This document shows positions 54,027 to 64,000 of a DNA stretch of 64,000 nucleotides, piece by piece (positions within the stretch are counted from its first letter, which is position 1; the number at the start of each line of letters is the position of its first letter). Below the pieces are notes generated by a model, which searched no databases, was not told the origin of the DNA, and saw only the letters and a list, made by a program, of their open reading frames with translations. A program made the translations under genes and the position numbers. The DNA is from Paralichthys olivaceus (taxonomy: Eukaryota; Chordata; Actinopteri; Pleuronectiformes; Paralichthyidae), in assembly GCF_024713975.1 (NCBI RefSeq), contig NC_091110.1, positions 2,925,001 through 2,989,000 of the forward strand, read 5' to 3'.

Positions 54027-54562
54027 TAACACATACTGAAACACACACTGTAACACACACACACTGTAACACACGCTCACACACGGCAACACACACACAC
54101 TGTAACACACGCTCACACACTGCAACACACACACACTGTAACACATGCTCACACACTGAAACACACACTGTAACACACACACACTGAAACACACGCTCAC
54201 ACACTGCAACACACACACACACACACACACACTGTTACACTTACGCACTGAAACACACACTGCAACACTCACATACACACACACAATGAAACACACACAC
54301 ACACACACACACACTGTTACACGTACACACTGAAACACACACTGCAACACTCACACACACACACACTGTTACACTTACACACTGAAACACACACTGCAAC
54401 ACTGACACACACACAATGAAACACACACTGCAACACTCACACACACAATGAAACAGACACACACACACTGTTACACTTACACACTGAAACACACACTGCA
54501 ACACTCACACACACACAATGAAACACACACTGCAACACTCACACACACACATACACTGGAAC
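54025..54562. repeat. Minisatellite of CACACTGNAACACACAC-type units
   Basis: About 540 bp of tandem, variant units built from ACACACTGTAACAC, ACACACTGAAACAC and ACACACTGCAACACTCAC. Higher-order pattern: longer blocks repeat (for example TTACACTTACACACTGAAACACACACTGCAACACTCAC occurs several times). The open frames across it are artefacts of the repeat. Confidence 0.92.
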
Positions 54563-57500
54563 ACACCCGGTCCCGGCTCTGGTAGCAGTAGAAGCAGGGA
54601 GATGGACTCTTTAAATACCGCACAATATGGTAACGGGAGCTCAGCACATGACGTGTTCCCCCAGCAAAAGAAAAGAAAGAAGAAATGAAGAACGGAGGAA
54701 ATCAGAGGCAGAGCGTGCTCTGATTGAACAGTGCGGGGAGCCTGCGTTTGATTACACATCATTATAAATCATAAGATGTGGAGCCTGCAGCCGATAATGT
54801 AATTACCTCACTTGTAACTTACTTGAGAAGCCTGCGCCAAGTGTGTGTTTAGGTTTTCATGAGGAAACAGTCCGCAGCAGGGCCTTCTTCATGTCCACTT
54901 TACCAAACAAAGAAATAATGCAACAATAGTTTAATTTGGACACAGCCAGATTTACCTGTCAGGGGGCCGCAGAGCAAAAGTGTATTGTTGGGCCCCCACC
55001 AACCTCACTTTAGCTCCTTTTGTCTTCAAAATGGGAATTGAATAAAATTGGCATTCACTCCCTGGTTAGATTACTCTGCAGTAGATCAAAAATCAATAAT
55101 GATGGAAGCATTACACCCAGGTGAAAGCACACATTTCTTCTTGGTCTTTATAGTTGCTTTCAAACATGCACTGAACTCAGGAGAACCTCTAGGGTTTCTC
55201 CAGAGTGCCTGCTGCTCTACCCCTCGCATGAATCCTGCAGAGGTTTTGTTGTGGTTGTGAATGCATCTGAGCAGAGAACCCCAAATAACATTTGTGTACT
55301 TAGTGTTTTTTACTTCTTCGAAAAATCATCCAACAATTATCAGTTTACAGCACGTTTGAGCCGTCAAACATGACTCATCATGGAACAGAACAGAAAGGAG
55401 AACTCTTCCTCTGGCAATGGGAAATGAGTTCATCAACTTTTAAGTGTTTTTTTTTTTTTTTTATTCTTTTTGTTTGCATATTATTTATTTGTTTTGTTTT
55501 ATGATTTTTTGTGGGTTTACATTCATAAAAAAACTGAATATTCCCACTAATATGGTTGTAAGAGCTATTTTTTGTGTTTTTAATTCGTTGCCCATATTTT
55601 GTCTCCAAGCAGTCAAAACATGACGCTACCACAAGCGATGTAACAGAATACATTCACTTAGTTCATGTACTGCACTGTAAATGTTTCATGCATACTCATA
55701 CATATATCAGTAAATACTTTCTACTAGGCTACATTCTTGTAATGCATTGTGTTATATACTTTTAAAAGTAATCAATAACAAGAGCTCATGTTGCAAGTGG
55801 ACTAGAACGTAGAACAAGAACACCATCAGCTACGTGTCTGTGGTGTCCACAGTTGTTTGTGTGCATAATTGAGGTTTGATGGAAACAGCACCAAGTTGTT
55901 ACTGATGATATCCTGGTGCTGTGTGTGATTCACTGACAGTTTGTCTCTCCTGTAACACTGGCAGATACCACTGTCCTCCAGCATACCACTGTGTGTCATG
56001 CCACTTCTTTGTGCCGTACCACTTCGACAAGGGGTATGTCCTTCACATATACAGCTGCTGTTGTAATATGCCTTACACAGGCCATACCATCATGATTATG
56101 TCTTTATTGGAAATGAAGACACAAAGATGATGTGCAACGAACCAGGGATGTTGAAGTTCAATATTAGCACCTTAACCCAAATCCACAGGGGGGCACCCAG
56201 AAAAAAATCACTGTGTGTATTTTGCGGTTGTTTTTTTATTAAAATGCATTATTTTAGTATTTTCACTAACACACCACCAGTATATGACAGTGAACAGTGG
56301 TATCTGCCAGGAGGTTTATACTTTAGTTATGGATTGAACATTATTTGGCATTATTATTGCATGCAACACTGAGAATGAAAGTGGTGTTCGTGCAACACTG
56401 CTACCTCAAGCAGACTGAACTCTGACAGTGATGTTTAGTATATGACAAAAAGAATGAACAACATACGCTTTCCTTGAATTTTTATTTACCACAGCCTTAT
56501 GTTGGAGTGAAAACCAGTAAATGTGACAGAAATAAAACTTTACATTTCTGCAGGTTCAGCTCTCCTGCAGCTGGTGGAGACGCCTCATCACCTGGTTGAA
56601 GACAGACACTTAAATCCCTGCACAGACCATCACCTCTTTACCAACTGCAGCTGGGACATTAACTTGCCATGATAAATAAACTACTTTACTCTTGTGGGCT
56701 CTGGTACCGGGGGTCTATGCAGAGCTGCGTGCTCCTCTGTGGACTCGACAGCAGAGCATTTCACCTGCTTGACTCGCTTTGACATATTCCTTCAGGTGCA
56801 GCACTTGCAAAAAAAGGTGGTGAAGCTAAAAGACCCAAAGGAAGTTTCAAAAGCTCTGACATGTGACATCTTCATGATGTGTCTCCATTCAATTTTGCAA
56901 CTGCTAAAACTAGAGAAACAATTTGCAGCACATTTTGATTAACCAATCATTCATCATCATACGGTATTAATGAAATCACAATGTATCATAGTAAAACATG
57001 CGCATATGGTGCATTGACCATGTGAAGGCTTTTTTATTTTATTGAAGTTGTAAGGCCTTGTCATATTTTCAACAAAGATGGAAACTAATCATTTCTAATT
57101 GATGAGTAAGTGGCAAAGATCTGATCTTTATCTTTACAAACACTCTGAGGAGGCCATTTTTAAAAGCTGCTTCTTGCATCAAACTGTGACACCTGCACTA
57201 AGGGTGAACACAACTAATCCAATATCCAGCGTGTGGACTTAAATAAATAACTTGTTAACATTGACAACCAGGTAAACCTAAGGCTTCCATGACCAAGTGA
57301 CTTCCCCTGCCTTCTGTCTGGTGTACAAATCACTCTGAAGAGCAGCTCTTCAGTGATCATGTGTTCGAGGATCGATCATGTGTGGAAGATTCAACCTACA
57401 TTCCCTGAACATTGAGAATTAGAATTATTTTTTAAGTTCATTTTATTTGTGTGTAATCAATGTAAAATATCTATAATGTATAAATATGTAAACAGGGCTG

Positions 57501-58088
57501 AAATTAGAGGAAGTTGGCTAAAATGGAAAAAAGAATCTGCCGCTAGACATTCTGCTGCAGGTAAAACAGACTTTTCAATTTACTCTTGCTTTGTTAACAC
57601 TCTGATAGCCTTACAGAAATAATAACCTATCAAATGTTCAGATGCGAATAAAAGATAAAAATTCTCCATTCTTAATTATACAGCTCCATCTGATATATTA
57701 CTAATATCATCATCATCATCAGATAGAAAACAGAGGTGGGCTCTCCTGTCATTACTTCGAGAAGGTTGGAAATGAAGGTGACCAGTTACAATGACAGGTG
57801 ATTCAATGCTCAAAGGTTTGGGGCAGTGCTACAAGAATAGAAATGGAAAAAAAAAGAATCCAGTACCTCAGGGGGGCAGACAAGGCACTGCAGAGTGGGC
57901 AAAATCAACAGAATGATCAGATTTCATATAATAACAAGTCCTCGCCACAATAAGCGGCTTTAGTTCTGCTCTTACATTTAAAAACAAACCTCCAACACAG
58001 CAGACCAGCAGGTAAATGTCTTTTTTTACAAGCAGTTCTATAAATAAACTAGGATCCAGTTCATACTTGGCTGATATTTGGCCGTGCC
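54563..58088. other. Spacer between camk2b and nudcd3, with nudcd3 3' UTR
   Basis: Both neighbours are on the minus strand, so this holds the nudcd3 3' UTR on its right and the upstream flank of camk2b on its left. AATAAA hexamers for nudcd3 (TTTATT on the plus strand) occur at about 57442-57447 and further left. A dispersed repeat lies at 55020-55470. No exon with recognisable similarity was found. Confidence 0.5.
55020..55470. repeat. Dispersed repeat, copy related to 58605-58885
   Basis: AAATGGGAATTGAATAAAATTGGCATTCACTCCC here matches AAATGGGAATGGATATAATCGGCATTTACTCCC at 58614-58647. CTTCCTCTGGCAATGGGAAATGAGTTCATCAACTTTT matches CTTCCTCTACTGGCAGCGGGAAAGGAGTCAAGCGCCTTTT. Boundaries approximate; no ORF. 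Confidence 0.55.
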
Positions 58089-58199
58089 TCAGAACTGTAC
58101 CGCACTGGGTGGGATGTCAAACATGGACGGGTCGAACTGCTGCCCTCTGAAGGGAGAGCCTTCGGCGTCCCAGCCCTTCTTCAGCATATCGTGCACTTT
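58089..58199 (-). CDS. nudcd3: nudcd3 exon 6 and stop
   Basis: 111 nt including the TGA at 58089-58091. Encodes KVHDMLKKGWDAEGSPFRGQ then QFDPSMFDIPPSAVQF. Acceptor TCCACAG. Confidence 0.96.
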   Translation of the reverse strand, partial: KVHDMLKKGWDAEGSPFRGQQFDPSMFDIPPSAVQF

Positions 58200-61100
58200 C
58201 TGTGGAGACACACGGAGATGGGTGTGTTGAACATTTCCCCACTTTATTAAGCTAATAAAGACCACAGTGCCATCTAGGGGTGAGTCAACTTTACTGTAAC
58301 TGACCACAAAAAACGATTCCTCGTTATGTTCTACCTCATTTCGGTGCAGCATTAAATCAAATATGTTTAACAACCTCATGAAACAACATGAACGACATTG
58401 TGGAGGTTCAGTTGGTTAAAAGGCAGTTTAGAAACATCTGCACGGCTGAATGACTGAAGAAAAATGCTTCACACGCAGCTGTACCTCTTAACTTTATGCC
58501 CTGATGTTTTGGATTTATAAGTGGTACATAAACATCTGATGAATGGTTTATAAAGCCCATTTTCTACTGGTCAAAAAACCCACTTACACCCACTAACATC
58601 TGTCCTTTTATGTGAAATGGGAATGGATATAATCGGCATTTACTCCCAGGTCCAATGACTGCAGTAGACACAGGTTTTTAAATCGGCTCCAGCTCCGTTC
58701 AGCAGTGACGGTGTAAGGAGACACCCGAGTGAATGTGCTAATTTGGCAAGACAGCGAGGTGAAAGAGTGCCTCAGTTTTCTTGTGCACTCGTTATGTTGA
58801 AGACAATGCACCGGGAGGAAAAAACTGAACTTCCTCTACTGGCAGCGGGAAAGGAGTCAAGCGCCTTTTTTTTAGTGGCATCTAATGAGATTTAAAATAT
58901 CCACATATACCTGCTATTATTGGTGTAAAAGAGATATAACACACAATAATGCAGTTACAGGCAGGTATAAGTGTTTCTGAATGAATCTGTGTGGCAACTA
59001 CCACTTGTTATGAGTACACAAATGATTTAAAACACTAATACTGTAATATAAATTATGTTTCATAGGAGAAAATGTCAAATACTGTACATTAATTAACACT
59101 ACAAATGTACTGAATCTGCCTTTAACTCCATTATAGTGTGTTATAAACTTCTTACAACGTGTTTGTATAAAGCATTGAATAACAAAAACCCTTGATTTCA
59201 GACGTGGTTGGACTGCATAGCATAAAACCTTCATGTTTGTGTTGAGCTGTGTCCTCACCATTTCATGACTCTGTGGCTTGCCCTGCAGCTTCTGATGGTA
59301 GTCGAACGTGAGTCTGTCCAACACGGCGTGCTCGTCGTCGTCAACTGATGCCATGGAGCGCTCGCGGTTAATTTGGTTGATGTCGATCTCCTTCTCGCCT
59401 TTCAACACGGCGTTCCACCAAACCTCTGAGGTCTTGTTGAGTGACAGCTGGAAGCCGAGCAGAGGTTTAAAGCTGTGAAAGGTTGTTGTAGGAAAAAAAA
59501 AAAGGGGATGGATGTGAAGGTGAGTGGCACATTTACTCACGACCACACAGCTTCCAGGTTCCAGGCTCCACAGAGAGTTTTCTGTGTTGATCTTGTGCAT
59601 GAATTCTCCCTCCATCAGTGTTTCCTCTTTGGCTCCGTCCCTCACACACACTCGCATGCTGCTGGTCTGCAGGCTAACGCTGACCTGAGAATGAAAACGA
59701 GTCAGACTCGCCTGCGTTAAGTGAACAGAGAGCATAACTCCTTGTGTGTTGGATGGTTGAATAAATACGTTTACCTGTTTGCCCTTAACAACTGTCTTTG
59801 GCACAAACACGCGGACCTCCACATCAGTGAAGTCCTGAGACCAGCTGTAGTTTTCCCTCACCGCCCCGTTGTAACTGTCGGGATCACACTGAAATCTCTC
59901 CTGACTCCTGCAATGCAACAAACAGTTTTAAGACCTTAAAACTTGGTCTTGACCTTCTAGTTTTGTTCAAATCTTTCTCTTACCTGAAAAGCAGCAACAC
60001 ATTTCTTCTCTACACCTCTCACATGGTTTCATCTAAACAACTGTTTGAGACCCACATGATCTAATATTTCACAAAATATCAAAGTCTGAAAAAAGCAATT
60101 CATACAAATGTTTGTATCAGAACTCTTTTTCCTTCTGTCCTCCTTCCACTTATCATCTCACATCCCCTCAGATTTGTCTGGTGATTCTAGCGCTAGACCT
60201 CAAGGTTGGGAACCACCACAATAAACCATTTACCTTTTTATAACGTTTTTAAAAAGCAACTCCACCTGTAGCAGATACATTTACATATATATTGGCGAAG
60301 CAGTATCACGAAGAGCTGGGATCTGTAGGAGCAAGAGTCCAACTAGGGCTGTCAGTCGACATCACACTATTGTTTTTGTCATGTTTAAAAATGAATTTTG
60401 CTTCTGAGCGATGGTCGTGGTTTTAAACTCTTGAGCAGCTCTATGAGCAGAGAATGACGAACACCTGATAAACAGCAAAACATTTTACAAATCTGAGGAC
60501 GATCAATTATGTGTATCTGCTTACAAAATGCATTAGCAATATATATTGATGTATATAACCTTTACTTTATTGCTACTGCTGAAAATTATAAAGTCATAAT
60601 TATTATTAATTCTTTTTTCGGTCCAAGATTGAATCAGCATTAACAACCCTAATATTGTCAGATGGACTCATATCAGTCACAGGAGAAATTTTAAAGGTAC
60701 AGTGTGTAGAATTTAGTGATATCTAGTGTTGTTGTTGCATGTTGCAGCTGAACACCCCTCACCTCACCCTCTCCTTCCAAACATGAAAAAAAAAACTGTG
60801 CTAGCCTTTAATTGTCATAAAAACTCAAAAGGTGTTTAGTTTGTCCAGTCTGGACTAATGTAAAAAACATGGCGGCCTCTGTAGAGAGGACCCCCTCGAT
60901 GTAAATATAAAGTATTTAAATATAAAGGGTCTTTTCTGGGGTAAAGAAAACTACAATTCATACAATTTAGATGAAATGAACTAGTGAAAACATCATGAGG
61001 ATTATTCTACATTATATTTCTGCCAATAGTTCCCTTTCACCTAAATCTTACACACTGGACCTTTAATGCAGAACAAGAGCTTGTAGTCTTTAAACTTTAT

Positions 61101-62318
61101 AACATTTATATTTTGGTACCTCTTAACTATACTATATTGTTTACCTATATGACTTTACTCATTTACTTTTAATCCTAACGTTCACATTGCTGGAGCTCAC
61201 ACATGAACATTTTTATTGACCACTGCATGTGCATTCACTGAGCTGTGCCAACATTTAATGTCATCTTCAAGTTGACAAAGTCAGATTTCACTCGCAGACA
61301 CAAACAAGAAGCTCTGATTGATAAACCACAGGATGTCACTCACTGCTCTGCTGAGTTTGTGCTGGCGGCTGCTGCCTGGTCTCCCTGAGCGATTGGCCCT
61401 GGAGCGGTCGCTTCCGAGGCCGCAGGGGCTGAAACGTGTCCAGCATCCGGCGGGGAGCTCTCCGTCTGCGGTGCCTTGGCGCTCTGCTCCTCTGTCTCCT
61501 TGGGAGGCTCAGTGGCCACCTCCAGCTCCTGGACTGCCTGAGGAACACATCTGCTCTCCGCTCTCTTCTGCATCTCGCTCAGCTGTCTCTCTCTGTCGTG
61601 CTCTGCCACCTTCTCGAACAGCTTGTACGTCTGAGGAGGAATCACAGATCGGGGCTTGAATTTCACAATTATCAAACACATTTACATCAGCGATGTTATA
61701 GTAAATATCAGTTTAATGTAATACGGTTCAACAGAGGACCAAACAACATCCTCTCAAATGATCAGATCAACAACTCTCTAAAACAGTCCGGTCAGTTTGT
61801 TAGATTTAGGATCAATAAGCAACTATGGAAGATAATAATGAGCAGGTCCTCTAATTACATATGTGTTAACCAAGTACAGTACTGAAGTACAAATTTGACA
61901 TTCATGTACTTGAGTATTTTGCGGGTTTGACAGATTATGATGCGTTATCGTTGCTTTTGGAGCAGGAAGTGGTTTCCAACTGGGACACAGGAGCAATCGA
62001 CATGAATCTCTGACTTCCCCTGAACATTATATGAGCACAGGTTCACAGGCTGTCAATGCTGGCTGCTGGAGGAGGACGTGAACAGGTGAGAGAGGAACCT
62101 GTTTCTCCAACAAACTTCACCTTGAGCACCATCTTCTCCGCCACGCCAGGGGGGAAGCCCATCTTGTCGCTGGGGCCGGACAGCAGGCGGTAAAAGTCCG
62201 TTTTGCGATACAAGAATCCAAAATAGATCTGAAGAAAGTCCTGAATGTTTCCAACATGCTGCAGGATCCCCAGCAGAGCGTTGTCGTACATCTCCGTCAT
62301 CTCCAGCGGCGACGCCAT
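58089..62318 (-). CDS. nudcd3: NudC domain-containing protein 3, whole gene
   Basis: Six coding exons join to 353 residues (human about 361). NUDCD3 is a NudC-like HSP90 co-chaperone that stabilises dynein intermediate chain and other clients. Residues 10-66 form the NudC N-terminal helical domain (YDNALLGILQHVGN, YGF-type FGFLYRKTDFYRLL). Residues ~67-165 form a charged, low-complexity linker with AP-rich stretches that is poorly conserved. Residues ~175-275 are the CS (p23-like) domain, and residues 276-353 are the conserved tail ending in PSAVQF. The start at 62318 matches the family. Identity comes from conserved YNGAVRENYSWSQDFTDVEV, TFDYHQKLQGKPQSHE and the C-terminal GWDAEGSPFRGQ. The order next to camk2b is that of other vertebrates. 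Confidence 0.96.
58200..59258 (-). other. nudcd3: nudcd3 intron 5
   Basis: Contains the 58605-58885 repeat copy. No exon recognised. Confidence 0.55.
59259..59447 (-). CDS. nudcd3: nudcd3 exon 5: end of CS domain
   Basis: 189 nt encoding LSLNKTSEVWWNAVLKGEKE, IDINQINRERSMASVDDDEH, then AVLDRLTFDYHQKLQGKPQS and HEM. It contains the WWNAVLKGE strand of the CS domain. Acceptor GGCTTCCAG, donor GTGAGG. Confidence 0.96.
59541..59684 (-). CDS. nudcd3: nudcd3 exon 4: CS domain
   Basis: 144 nt, phase 0 at both ends, encoding VSVSLQTSSMRVCVRDGAKE, ETLMEGEFMHKINTENSLWS and LEPGSCVV. Acceptor TTCTCAG, donor GTGAGT. It lies between two very short introns (90 and 93 nt). Confidence 0.96.
59775..59907 (-). 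CDS. nudcd3: nudcd3 exon 3: CS domain start
   Basis: 133 nt encoding QSQERFQCDPDSYNGAVREN then YSWSQDFTDVEVRVFVPKTV and VKGKQ. YNGAVRENYSWSQ is the family signature. Acceptor ATTGCAG, donor GTAAAC. Confidence 0.96.
59908..61343 (-). other. nudcd3: nudcd3 intron 2 with a MITE
   Basis: Holds a TTAA-flanked inverted-repeat element (60691-61066). No exon recognised. Confidence 0.6.
60691..61066. mobile_element. MITE with ~26-bp terminal inverted repeats
   Basis: Left end TTAAAGGTACAGTGTGTAGAATTTAG and right end, reverse complemented, TTAAAGGTCCAGTGTGTAAGATTTAG. Both ends include TTAA, the target site duplicated by piggyBac-type transposases, and the total length is about 376 bp. No transposase. 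The phrases are those of a very common fish MITE. Confidence 0.85.
61344..61630 (-). CDS. nudcd3: nudcd3 exon 2: charged linker
   Basis: 287 nt beginning TYKLFEKVAEHDRERQLSEM and followed by an acidic, proline/alanine-rich segment (EEQSAKAPQTE, APAASEATAPGP). The linker is poorly conserved in the family. It has an acceptor TCCTCAG and a donor GTGAGT that splits the final Gln. Confidence 0.92.
62121..62318 (-). CDS. nudcd3: nudcd3 exon 1: start and N-terminal domain
   Basis: 198 nt, 66 residues, MASPLEMTEMYDNALLGILQ then HVGNIQDFLQIYFGFLYRKT then DFYRLLSGPSDKMGFPPGVA then EKMVLK. Donor GTGAAG. The first-exon boundary after VLK matches the human gene. Confidence 0.96.
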
Positions 62319-62923
62319 CGCGGCTTCGGACGTTTTCGATCGATCGTGGAAGTTTTTCCAATCGACAAAAAGAGTGAAAAGAAACAGCTGCGAGTTCAAA
62401 CGAGAAAGAAACAACCCGAGCTGCTCTGATCAGCGTTTCTGAACGACTGTGTTCCTCCTTCCAGAACAGCAACCACACATCCGGTTCTGTGTTTTCAGTA
62501 TAAGTGCAAAACCTCAACCACTACGTAACTTTTGACCGAAAAATAAAATAAAACAGTATGAAGGAAACAAAAATGTATAAAAAAGCAGTATTATACACTT
62601 CTATAGCTCAGACAATTGTCATAACAAGTTCAATCAAGGCTACTCTTTCACTGTGCTATTTTATTTATCTCTTTGCGGTCGGTACGTTCCACAAATCGTC
62701 CGGTGGAAACAAATACCTGGCGCCCTAATAAACAGTTCCAGTTTACAGGCGGAGTTTTCGTGAAAAAGAACCGTTTTGCCCTTTGGATGCAGTTTAAAAA
62801 AATCATATCCGAACCAAGTTATGATATTCCTCTGAAAAAACCACGGCTTCATTAGAGAATTAACAAGTTAGCTATCAGGATTTGCTCTCTTTAGCATAGC
62901 CGGCTAACAAACATTCAGAAAAC
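62319..62923. promoter_or_regulatory. Putative bidirectional promoter, nudcd3 and a plus-strand gene
   Basis: Only about 600 bp separates the nudcd3 start from the plus-strand ATG at 62924. The sequence is partly GC-rich near both genes. No TATA boxes are evident. Confidence 0.4.
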
Positions 62924-62965
62924 ATGGCGGTGTCCTTGAGCGGCGCAGGCAGCGCGAGGCTCCTG
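62924..62965 (+). CDS. First coding exon of an unidentified plus-strand gene (possibly mrps24)
   Basis: ATG in good context (AACATGG) encodes MAVSLSGAGSARLL and then GTAAGA, a strong donor, in phase 0. The short, basic, Ala/Ser/Leu-rich N-terminus resembles a mitochondrial presequence. Mitochondrial ribosomal protein S24 starts similarly (MAASV…) with a short first exon and lies on human 7p13, but 14 residues are too few to decide. The remaining exons are beyond the right edge or not recognised. Confidence 0.45.
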
Positions 62966-64000
62966 GTAAGAAAACAGTGTTTTAATGTGTCTAATACATT
63001 CATCTGGCAGTAAGCAGACATGTTACTAACTGTGCTGAGGTCAGCTGCACATTTCACTTTATTGCTACTACCACCAACAGCTTCGGTTTCATGTGTGGCT
63101 ATATTAACCTGAGATTGAATTCATAATCTGATATTTAACTTACTTATGTGATCTGCTACATGACAGACACGTGCAAGCTTTACAACATTGAAACAGATGC
63201 ATAGACCGTAGTTATCTAACATTTCCACAGCCATTTGACTTTAAATAATTGGTGCCACGTTGAAGTCAGTGTTTCTTTTTTATGAATGTGGATTGTATTT
63301 GATAATAAGGTGAGATTAAATGGGTTTAAAATATCTATCTTCGCACAGATCTTGGATTTTTTTTTTTTCAAATCAGGATTAAGGCAACAAAAATGTGTCA
63401 AGTGACACGTTCCCACAGTTATCAACGTTACGATATATTTTAATTTCGATTATTACATTTTAAAAAAGCTATCGTTCAATAAAATAGTATTTTTGTGTCT
63501 TTCCTTCTTCACTTGGTGTCTTGTCTTTTGATTTCTGTCAGAGGAGCATTTTATTCAACTTTATTATTATTTATTGGACAGAGACAGTGTAAATTAACTG
63601 AACATTACACGCATGATAAAAGTCTGATTAATGCCAGAACAGTTGGATTGGATTGCATTAGATTATATAAGTGCACCCAATAAATTAGCTACCAATTGTG
63701 TATAACGTCTACTTGAGCCTTGACAGTCTCTTGTAATCCAATACAACAGCTATGTATTCAAGTGTTTTTACTAGACTGCACTGTGATGAAATGTGTTATA
63801 ATATCCTGCCTGCTCACCTTAGGAATGAAAAATCATTAAAAATCACAGTGTGATGCAGTTTGTATTATGTTGACCACCGTGTTGTTAAGCATCGTTTCAG
63901 TTTTTTTGCAACTGAAACGTGTAAATTCAGACTTGTAACTTTAATGTCCATTTGTAACTTGAGCGTCTCGCTGTGTTGGGGGTTTCTGCTTTACACTTTT
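62966..64000 (+). other. Intron or flank of the plus-strand gene; nothing recognised
   Basis: AT-rich. No second exon with recognisable similarity was found before the window ends. Confidence 0.5.

Noticed and set aside
53913..54762. Long minus-strand open frames rich in Cys and Val upstream of camk2b
   Set aside because: They are translations of the CA/minisatellite array; all frames of such repeats lack stops.
55921..56372. Cys-rich open frames on the plus strand near 56,000
   Set aside because: No family resemblance or splice context; cysteines are scattered without a known spacing.
58998..59921. Single 307-codon open frame on the minus strand
   Set aside because: It reads through nudcd3 exons 3-5 and their stop-free introns; the spliced model with canonical GT-AG sites matches the protein family.

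Overview
The window is nuclear DNA of a vertebrate, almost certainly a teleost fish. Its genes are split by GT-AG introns, and the exons encode vertebrate orthologues of 2-oxoglutarate dehydrogenase (ogdh), CaM kinase II beta (camk2b) and NudC domain-containing protein 3 (nudcd3). These three genes also lie close together on human 7p13. The spacer DNA carries typical fish repeats: tRNA-derived SINEs, MITEs, Tc1/mariner-like and non-LTR remnants, and many CA/TG microsatellites. No operon, CRISPR array, rRNA or functional tRNA gene was seen.

Layout from left to right. At 1-5,100 is the 5' end of ogdh on the minus strand: one coding exon, a likely non-coding first exon, and a CpG-rich promoter with CRE-like sites. 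At 5,100-12,900 are an intergenic stretch with a decayed non-LTR reverse transcriptase and the probable camk2b 3' UTR. At 12,909-53,833 is the whole coding region of camk2b on the minus strand. I placed 20 constitutive-looking coding exons plus one extra, alternative exon 6. The chosen exons join without a frame break into a 540-residue protein, and known key residues fall on their usual numbers (K42, D135, D156, T286, T305/T306). At 53,834-58,088 is spacer DNA with a large CA/minisatellite block just upstream of camk2b. At 58,089-62,318 is the complete nudcd3 gene on the minus strand, with six coding exons and 353 residues. At 62,924 a small, divergently transcribed first exon of another gene starts on the plus strand; its identity is uncertain.

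The most interesting observation is a pair of tandem, equal-length (73 nt), same-phase exons at the camk2b exon 6 position (39,833-39,905 and 39,107-39,179). Both encode residues 113-137, the helix leading into the catalytic HRD motif plus HRDLK. Using both would shift the frame, so they should be mutually exclusive. One copy is the usual alpha/beta-type sequence. The other resembles the CaMKII gamma version and has a weak donor buried in a TG repeat. This predicts a kinase-domain splice switch, distinct from the well-known linker splicing of CaMKII.

Other points of note are a tandem NAGNAG acceptor in the linker, two short 3n introns without stops in nudcd3, a 52-bp AT palindrome, a minisatellite directly upstream of camk2b, and several inverted-repeat mobile elements.
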